From Nakamurella panacisegetis (GTDB lineage: Bacteria; Actinomycetota; Actinomycetes; Mycobacteriales; Nakamurellaceae): a stretch of 64,000 bases of DNA. A program made the position numbers and the translations under genes. The notes under the pieces were generated by a model. The model ran no database searches. It had not been told where the DNA came from and was given only the letters and a program-made list of their open reading frames with translations. The stretch lies in the NCBI RefSeq assembly GCF_900104535.1, contig NZ_LT629710.1, forward strand, positions 310,001-374,000, given 5' to 3'. Positions 59,652 through 64,000 of the stretch are shown piece after piece. Numbering within the stretch: position 1 is the stretch's first letter; every line of letters starts with the position of its first letter.

Positions 59652-60431
59652 TCAGACGAGTCGCTGCGCGACGAGGTAGTCGGCGATCCTGGTGCCGCCG
59701 GTGCCGTCGTCGACGACCTTCTCGCCGGCGGACTTGGCCGGCCGAGGGGCGCCCGACACCACCTGGGTGGAGGCATTGGCCAGTCCCAGCGAACCGGCGT
59801 CCAGGCCCAGATCGGCCGCGGACAACGTGGTGACCGGCTTGGATTTGGCGGCCATGATGCCCTTGAAGTTCGGGTACCGAGGCTCGCCGATCTTCTCGTT
59901 CACCGACACCACCGCCGGCAGCGACGCCGACACCTTCGCCGACCCGCCCTCCACCACCCGCTCCGCGGACAGGGTGGACCCCTCGACCGCGATCGAGACC
60001 ACCGACGTCACCGCGGGCAGCCCCAGCCGTTCGGCCAGCATCGCCGGCATCGACGCCGTCCGGCCGTCGGTCGCCTCGTTCCCGGTGATGATCAGATCCA
60101 CGTTCAACGTCTTCAACGCAGCCGCCAACGCCGCCGACGTCTGCAACGCGTCCGACCCGGCCAACGCCGCGTCATTGATGTGCACCGCCTTGTGGGCGCC
60201 CATGGCCAACGCCTTGCGCAGGGTCTCGGTGGCCCGGTCCGGACCCATCGTCACCACCGTCACCGTCCCACCGTGGGCCTCGGTCAACTGCAGACCGATC
60301 TCCACCCCCTTGGAATCGATCTCGTCGATCACGGCATCGGCCGCATCACGGTCCAGGACCCAATCGCCCTCGCGCAGCTTGCGCTCGGAATACGTATCAG
60401 GCACCTGCTTGACCAGAACTGCAATGTCCAT
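59652..60431 (-). CDS. etfB: Electron transfer flavoprotein beta subunit
   Basis: This 259-aa EtfB is the AMP-binding partner of EtfA. It starts MDIAVLVKQVPDTYSERKL and has GTVTVVTMGPDRATETLRKA, DLIITGNEATDGRTASMPAM and the late EPRYPNFKGIMAAKSKP. It is the first gene of the pair. A near-perfect 26-bp inverted repeat with TTACTCGCCAGTAG lies about 150 bp upstream and is a probable repressor site. ATG 60431 is chosen over an upstream in-frame start at 60536 by homology to the EtfB N-terminus. Confidence 0.96.
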   Translation of the reverse strand: MDIAVLVKQVPDTYSERKLREGDWVLDRDAADAVIDEIDSKGVEIGLQLTEAHGGTVTVVTMGPDRATETLRKALAMGAHKAVHINDAALAGSDALQTSAALAAALKTLNVDLIITGNEATDGRTASMPAMLAERLGLPAVTSVVSIAVEGSTLSAERVVEGGSAKVSASLPAVVSVNEKIGEPRYPNFKGIMAAKSKPVTTLSAADLGLDAGSLGLANASTQVVSGAPRPAKSAGEKVVDDGTGGTRIADYLVAQRLV

Positions 60432-60583
60432 GGTCCTGCTCAACCTCTCAGTAGTTGCTCGTGGTAGTTGGCGTGCGGTGGTACCGATCTCCTCGTCCGC
60501 CGCAACGAGGACGCCGCCGGACAATCTGGCGCCCATGTTCTCACCCCGGCCGCGAGGGACCGGTCCGGCGGTGGCCGATAACC

Positions 60584-60609
60584 GCTAAGTTACTCGCCAG
60601 TAGCTTAGC
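60584..60609. promoter_or_regulatory. 26-bp inverted repeat, probable TetR-type operator
   Basis: GCTAAGTTACT-CGCC-AGTAGCTTAGC has 11-bp arms with one mismatch. The inner TTACT...AGTAG form resembles TetR-family sites for fatty-acid genes. It lies between etfB (start 60431) and the divergent small membrane protein gene (start 60684) and could control either. No TetR gene is in the window. Confidence 0.65.
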
Positions 60610-60683
60610 CGACACCTCTTCTCATCCCGCGGGCCGCCGGTGCGACCGGGGCGAATCGGGCCGGGCGTGGCACGCTTGTCCTC

Positions 60684-61010
60684 GTGTCCTCCTCCGAGCC
60701 CCGCCTCTCCCGACCGCTGACTGTGGGTTCCGCGCCCGAACTGACCGGCCCGGACAGCAATCCGTTGAAATCGAACGTCCCGTTGTCGACCCACATCGCG
60801 TTGATCGGCTGCATGCTGCTCTTCTTCGTGAGCGCGACGCTGATCACACTCCAGGCGGCCTGGCCCTGGTGGATCGTGGTGGTCGTCATCGCCATCCCCG
60901 TTCTGGTCGTCCTCTCCCAGCGATACGGCCGGGTCAGGAAGGCTCGCCGGGAGCGCCTCGAACTGGAAGCGAAACTGGGCCGCGGCCGGTCGGCCGGAGC
61001 TGGTCGATGA
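60684..61010 (+). CDS. Small membrane protein of unknown function
   Basis: This 108-aa protein has two membrane helices (HIALIGCMLLFFVSATLITL and WWIVVVVIAIPVLVVLS) and a basic C-terminal tail RVRKARRERLELEAKLGRG. I do not recognise a family. GTG 60684 lies 7 nt after CACGCT (60671-60676), suggesting a leaderless mRNA. Its stop overlaps the start of the nucleoside hydrolase gene as ATGA, so the two form an operon. Confidence 0.65.
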   Translation: MSSSEPRLSRPLTVGSAPELTGPDSNPLKSNVPLSTHIALIGCMLLFFVSATLITLQAAWPWWIVVVVIAIPVLVVLSQRYGRVRKARRERLELEAKLGRGRSAGAGR

Positions 61011-61969
61011 GCCCGATTCCGGTGATCATGGACGTGGACACCGGCATCGATGATGCCATGTCCCTCCTCTTCGCGGTCCGTCATCCCGGCATCGACCTGC
61101 GCGCGGTGACCTGCGTCGTCGGTAACACGGGAGTGGAGCAGGTGGCGGCCAACACGCGGTACGTGCTCGACGCCGCGGGGGCACCGGACATCCCGGTGGC
61201 CCGCGGGTCGGCGCGGCCGATGCTGGTACCCCCGGCCGACGCCAGCCACGTCCACGGCGTGGACGGCCTGGGCGGATTCTCCCGCCCGTCCGACCGCCGG
61301 ATGAGCCGGCTGAGCGCGGTCGAACTGCTGCGCCGCGAGCTGATGGCAGCGGTCGGGACGGGCGAGAAGATCACGCTGGTCCCCAGCGCTCCGCTGACCA
61401 ACATCGCGTTGTTGCTGCGGACCCATCCCGAGGTGGCCGCCGGCATCGAACGGATCCTGTTCATGGGCGGGTCCGCGTCGGTCGGGAACGCAACGGCGAC
61501 CGCGGAGTTCAACATCTGGCACGACCCGGAAGCCGCGGCCGTGGCGCTGACCGCGGCCGGCGAACTCGACATCCCGGTGACGATGTACGGGCTCGACGTG
61601 TTCAACGACGTGGTGATCTCCCGGTCCGAGGCGGCCCGCCTGCGGTCGCGACTGGACCCGGCCGCGCAATTGGCCGGCTCGCTCATCGAATTCGCCTGCG
61701 ACACGTTCGACGCCGACACCGCCACCATCGGCGATGCCGGGACCGTCTGCGCCGTGGTCGACCCTGACGGCCTGCGGACCGAACGGTTCCCGGTGCAGGT
61801 CGAACTGAGCCGCGGGCTGGCCCGCGGACAGACCGTGGTCGACCGCCGCACCTGGATCGGCGACCTGAAGGCGGATCCGCAGCAGACCCGCCCGACGATG
61901 GTCGACGTCGCCCTGGAGGTCGACGGCCGCCGTTATGCCGACCTGTGGCTGGCGACCATCAGCGCCTGA
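61007..61969 (+). CDS. Inosine-uridine-preferring nucleoside hydrolase
   Basis: This 320-aa ribonucleoside hydrolase splits the N-glycosidic bond of nucleosides for base salvage. The calcium-binding N-terminal aspartates are in MDVDTGIDDAMSL (Asp9, 11, 15, 16). Then come VPSAPLTNIALLLR, ILFMGGSASVGNATATAEFN with Asn, HDPEAAAVAL with a late Asp, and NDVVISRSEA. ATG 61007 overlaps the preceding stop. It is convergent with a cytosine deaminase (13 bp apart), which makes a nucleoside-to-base-to-uracil link plausible. Confidence 0.92.
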   Translation: MSPIPVIMDVDTGIDDAMSLLFAVRHPGIDLRAVTCVVGNTGVEQVAANTRYVLDAAGAPDIPVARGSARPMLVPPADASHVHGVDGLGGFSRPSDRRMSRLSAVELLRRELMAAVGTGEKITLVPSAPLTNIALLLRTHPEVAAGIERILFMGGSASVGNATATAEFNIWHDPEAAAVALTAAGELDIPVTMYGLDVFNDVVISRSEAARLRSRLDPAAQLAGSLIEFACDTFDADTATIGDAGTVCAVVDPDGLRTERFPVQVELSRGLARGQTVVDRRTWIGDLKADPQQTRPTMVDVALEVDGRRYADLWLATISA

Positions 61970-61981
61970 GGGACCAGCCGG

Positions 61982-62446
61982 TCAGACGCCGATGTCCTCG
62001 TTCCAGAGCTCGGGCTCCTCGTCGATGAAGTCGGTCATCATCTGCACGCAGGCCGGGTCGTCGACCACGATCACCTCGACGCCCCGGCTGCGCAGCAGGT
62101 CCTCGGCCCCGCGGAAGGTGCGGTTCTCCCCCACGATGACCCGCGGGATCTTGTAGAGCAGGATCGCCCCGGTACACATGTCGCAGGGCGACAATGTCGT
62201 CACCATGGTGGCTTTGGCGTACACGCGGGCCGGAAGGCGGCCGGCGTTCTCCAGGCAGTCGGTCTCGCCGTGACGAATGGCGCTGCCCAGCTGCACGCGC
62301 TGATTGGAACCGGTGGCCAGGATCTCGCCGTCGACCACCAACGCCGCCCCGATCGGGATACCTCCCTCGGACCGGCCCTTCCGGGCCGCGGCCACGGCGG
62401 CGGCGAGATGTTCCAGATCGGTTGCGCTGGGGGTGGTCTGGCTCAT
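61982..62446 (-). CDS. Cytosine deaminase, fungal FCY1-type
   Basis: This 154-aa zinc deaminase has the zinc motif RHGETDCLEN (His about 74, catalytic Glu about 76) and the second motif TLSPCDMCTGAILLYKIPR with two Cys ligands. VIVGENRTF follows. The C-terminal ending FIDEEPELWNEDIGV is the hallmark of the yeast FCY1 fold rather than of bacterial CodA, and HGE (instead of HAE) also fits. It converts cytosine to uracil, and in this family also 5-fluorocytosine. ATG 62446 has GGAGG 7 nt upstream. It is convergent with the nucleoside hydrolase gene. Confidence 0.88.
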   Translation of the reverse strand: MSQTTPSATDLEHLAAAVAAARKGRSEGGIPIGAALVVDGEILATGSNQRVQLGSAIRHGETDCLENAGRLPARVYAKATMVTTLSPCDMCTGAILLYKIPRVIVGENRTFRGAEDLLRSRGVEVIVVDDPACVQMMTDFIDEEPELWNEDIGV

Positions 62447-62534
62447 GTGGATCCTCCGTGGGTGGCCTGGGAACATCGGCGGACGTCGCTCAGCGGTCCG
62501 AGTCCATCGTTTCATCCCTGGCATGCTGAACGGC

Positions 62535-63545
62535 ATGCGGACCGACCCCGAACTGCCCCGCGACCGCCGGTCGCCGCGACTCGGCCTGCGCACGATCCTG
62601 CCCGTGGCCGCCCTGGTCGGCGCCGGGGTGCGGCCGGAACGCCTCGGACTGTCGACGACACCGTATGTACTGCATGCCCTTTCGTTTCGCGGCCCGCTGA
62701 GCCTGCTGCTCGCCTCGGCCGGCCTCGCCGTCCTGCGGGGCGGAACGACCACCCCCGGCCGGACCAGGACGACCGCCGGCCTGGCCCTGGCTCTAGCCGG
62801 CCTCGGGCAGGCCGGCATCGTCGCCCGCCGTGGCTGGGCCTGCCGGCCGGTTCCCGGACGGGCGGATCTGGTGGCCATCAGCCTCAACACGCTGGGTGGC
62901 GCCGCGACGCCGGAGCAGGTGGCCGCACTGGTACTCGCCGAACTCCCGGCCACCTCGTCGGTCATGGTGTCGCTACCGGAGACCTCGCCCGCCGATGCCG
63001 CCCGCATCGCGGACCGCCTGGCCGCCGCCGGACACCCGTTCCAGGCGTTCTCGACCACCGAGGGACCACGCCGGTTCGACACCACGAGTCTGCTGCTCAG
63101 TGAGAATCTGGGCTCCTACCAACAGGTTCCGGCCCCGCTGATGTTGCTCGGGGCCGTCCTCGCGACGCCCCGGTCCGGCTCCGGACCCACCTTCGCCGCC
63201 GTGCATCCCGGGGCCCCGGTGGCCGCGGTCGGGTACCCGGAGTGGGCGACCTACGTGTCACGCGCGGTGGACCTGTGCCGGTCGAACCCCGACTCGGTGG
63301 TCGCCGGTGACTTCAACGCCACCATCGACCACGGGCCGATGCGGCACCTGGAGCCGTCTTTCGACGCCGCGGTCCGGGCCGGCCGGGGGGCCGAGGGCAC
63401 GTGGCCCGCCGCATTCCCGGCGCCGCTGGCCGCACCGATCGACCACGTCCTGGTCAACGGCGGCTACGACGTGCTGGGCAGCCGGACGGTACGGGTGGGC
63501 GCCAGCGACCACCGCGCCGTGATCGTGCGACTGCGCCGTCGCTGA
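62535..63545 (+). CDS. EEP-family (endonuclease/exonuclease/phosphatase) protein
   Basis: This 336-aa EEP-fold enzyme sits behind two hydrophobic stretches near residues 20-70 (RTILPVAALVGAGV; LSLLLASAGLAVLRG), so it is probably membrane-bound. The catalytic domain shows LVAISLNTLGG, the Glu in SLPETS, the core GDFNATIDHGPM near residue 258, and the C-terminal SDH motif VGASDHRAVIV. It is not DNase I-like enough to name a substrate. ATG 62535 lies 7 nt after CATGCT; ATG 62523 is in frame just upstream. Downstream is a convergent FAD oxidoreductase. Confidence 0.78.
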   Translation: MRTDPELPRDRRSPRLGLRTILPVAALVGAGVRPERLGLSTTPYVLHALSFRGPLSLLLASAGLAVLRGGTTTPGRTRTTAGLALALAGLGQAGIVARRGWACRPVPGRADLVAISLNTLGGAATPEQVAALVLAELPATSSVMVSLPETSPADAARIADRLAAAGHPFQAFSTTEGPRRFDTTSLLLSENLGSYQQVPAPLMLLGAVLATPRSGSGPTFAAVHPGAPVAAVGYPEWATYVSRAVDLCRSNPDSVVAGDFNATIDHGPMRHLEPSFDAAVRAGRGAEGTWPAAFPAPLAAPIDHVLVNGGYDVLGSRTVRVGASDHRAVIVRLRRR

Positions 63546-63561
63546 CCGGCCGTCGAACGGG

Positions 63562-64000
63562 TCAACCGGTCGGTCGACCCGCGCGCAGGGTGTCGACCGC
63601 GGCCGCGCCGCCCAAGCCGGAGACCCCGCCGCCACGCACCGTCCCGGCCCCGGCCAGCAGGATCTTCGTGCACCCAGGGACCTGCGTCCCGAACCGCTGG
63701 GCGGGCGTCGGGTCGACCTCGTCGTCGAGCCACGGCCAGCTCAGGTCGCCGTGGAAGATGTTGCCGCCGGGCATGCCCACCGAGGCCTCGACGTCGAGCG
63801 GGGAGGCGACGTCCAGGCAGAGCCGGCCGTTCGCGTCGCGGGCCAGGCAATCGGTGAGCGGTTCGGCCAGGTGCAGCTGCAGGGCGGCCAAGGCGGCCTC
63901 GGCCGCCTGCGCCCTAGCCGTCTCCGGGTCCTCGCGGAACAGCGCGTCGGGGGTGTGCAGCCCGAACAGCGTCAGGGTGGCTCCGGAGTGGCCGTTCAGG
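63562..64000 (-). CDS. FAD-dependent oxidoreductase (phytoene desaturase-like), N-terminus outside window
   Basis: The minus frame is open from the right edge to TGA at 63562, so only the C-terminal 145 residues are seen. They hold MPGGNIFHGDLSWPW and TKILLAGAGTVRGGGVSGLGGAAAVD, the C-terminal dinucleotide/FAD closing motif of the NAD(P)/FAD-dependent oxidoreductases related to phytoene dehydrogenase (CrtI-like). The N-terminal FAD-binding half is missing, so the substrate cannot be judged. Confidence 0.75.
   Translation of the reverse strand, partial: LNGHSGATLTLFGLHTPDALFREDPETARAQAAEAALAALQLHLAEPLTDCLARDANGRLCLDVASPLDVEASVGMPGGNIFHGDLSWPWLDDEVDPTPAQRFGTQVPGCTKILLAGAGTVRGGGVSGLGGAAAVDTLRAGRPTG

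Overview
The window is about 70% GC. It has dense, often 4-bp-overlapping genes, many GTG/TTG starts, a resuscitation-promoting factor, a HAIR (HspR) operator before lon and actinobacterial-type B12 genes. This points to the Actinomycetota. The run etfB-etfA-olsB-like-olsA-like-cysteine desulfurase-mnmA-MetE-like-ligA (60.4 to 47.0 kb, all minus strand) follows the order I recall from mycobacteria (Rv3029c to Rv3014c). A Nakamurella-like genus is my best guess, but the genus is an inference.

Layout. At 0-12 kb lies an aerobic cobalamin locus: a cobalt/magnesium-chelatase ATPase behind a B12 riboswitch, cobL-cobM, then cobG-cobH-cobIJ on the other strand. A 5-kb block (AHSA1/ArsR, an amidohydrolase, a DHA2 drug exporter with its MarR regulator) splits this locus. 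It is bounded by two related, same-orientation repeat arrays that each end in a long hairpin. At 11.8-12.9 kb is an rpf gene with a probable c-di-AMP riboswitch leader. At 13.1-14.7 kb a two-gene operon encodes a four-helix membrane protein and a DUF4868 protein, which I read as a Kiwa (KwaA/KwaB) anti-phage system.

At 14.7-31.6 kb is a sugar-use region. It holds a GH1 glycosidase with a complete family-5 ABC importer and a LacI regulator; an L-arabinose operon (GH127, araD, araA, alditol oxidase) divergent from a second LacI regulator across twin palindromes; and an SDR with a third LacI regulator, again behind twin palindromes. Ribulokinase (araB) is absent. At 31.6-38.9 kb come a second ArsR-AHSA1 pair, an amino-acid permease, a DODA-type dioxygenase, lon with a HAIR element, and an AlkA-type glycosylase. 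At 39-49 kb a second B12 riboswitch precedes cobN; LysR/MFS and VOC genes follow, then cobQ overlapping ligA, apparently with a CTG start. At 49-64 kb is the mycobacteria-like core block plus flavin/F420 enzymes, nucleobase salvage genes (nucleoside hydrolase, fungal-type cytosine deaminase), an EEP phosphatase and a truncated FAD oxidoreductase at the right edge.

Two themes run through the window. At least eleven genes have a (T/C)ANNNT -10 hexamer 6-8 nt before the start codon, which suggests leaderless transcription. Intergenic regions carry an unusual number of precise palindromes and tandem repeats. I saw no tRNA or rRNA genes, no transposases and no CRISPR array.
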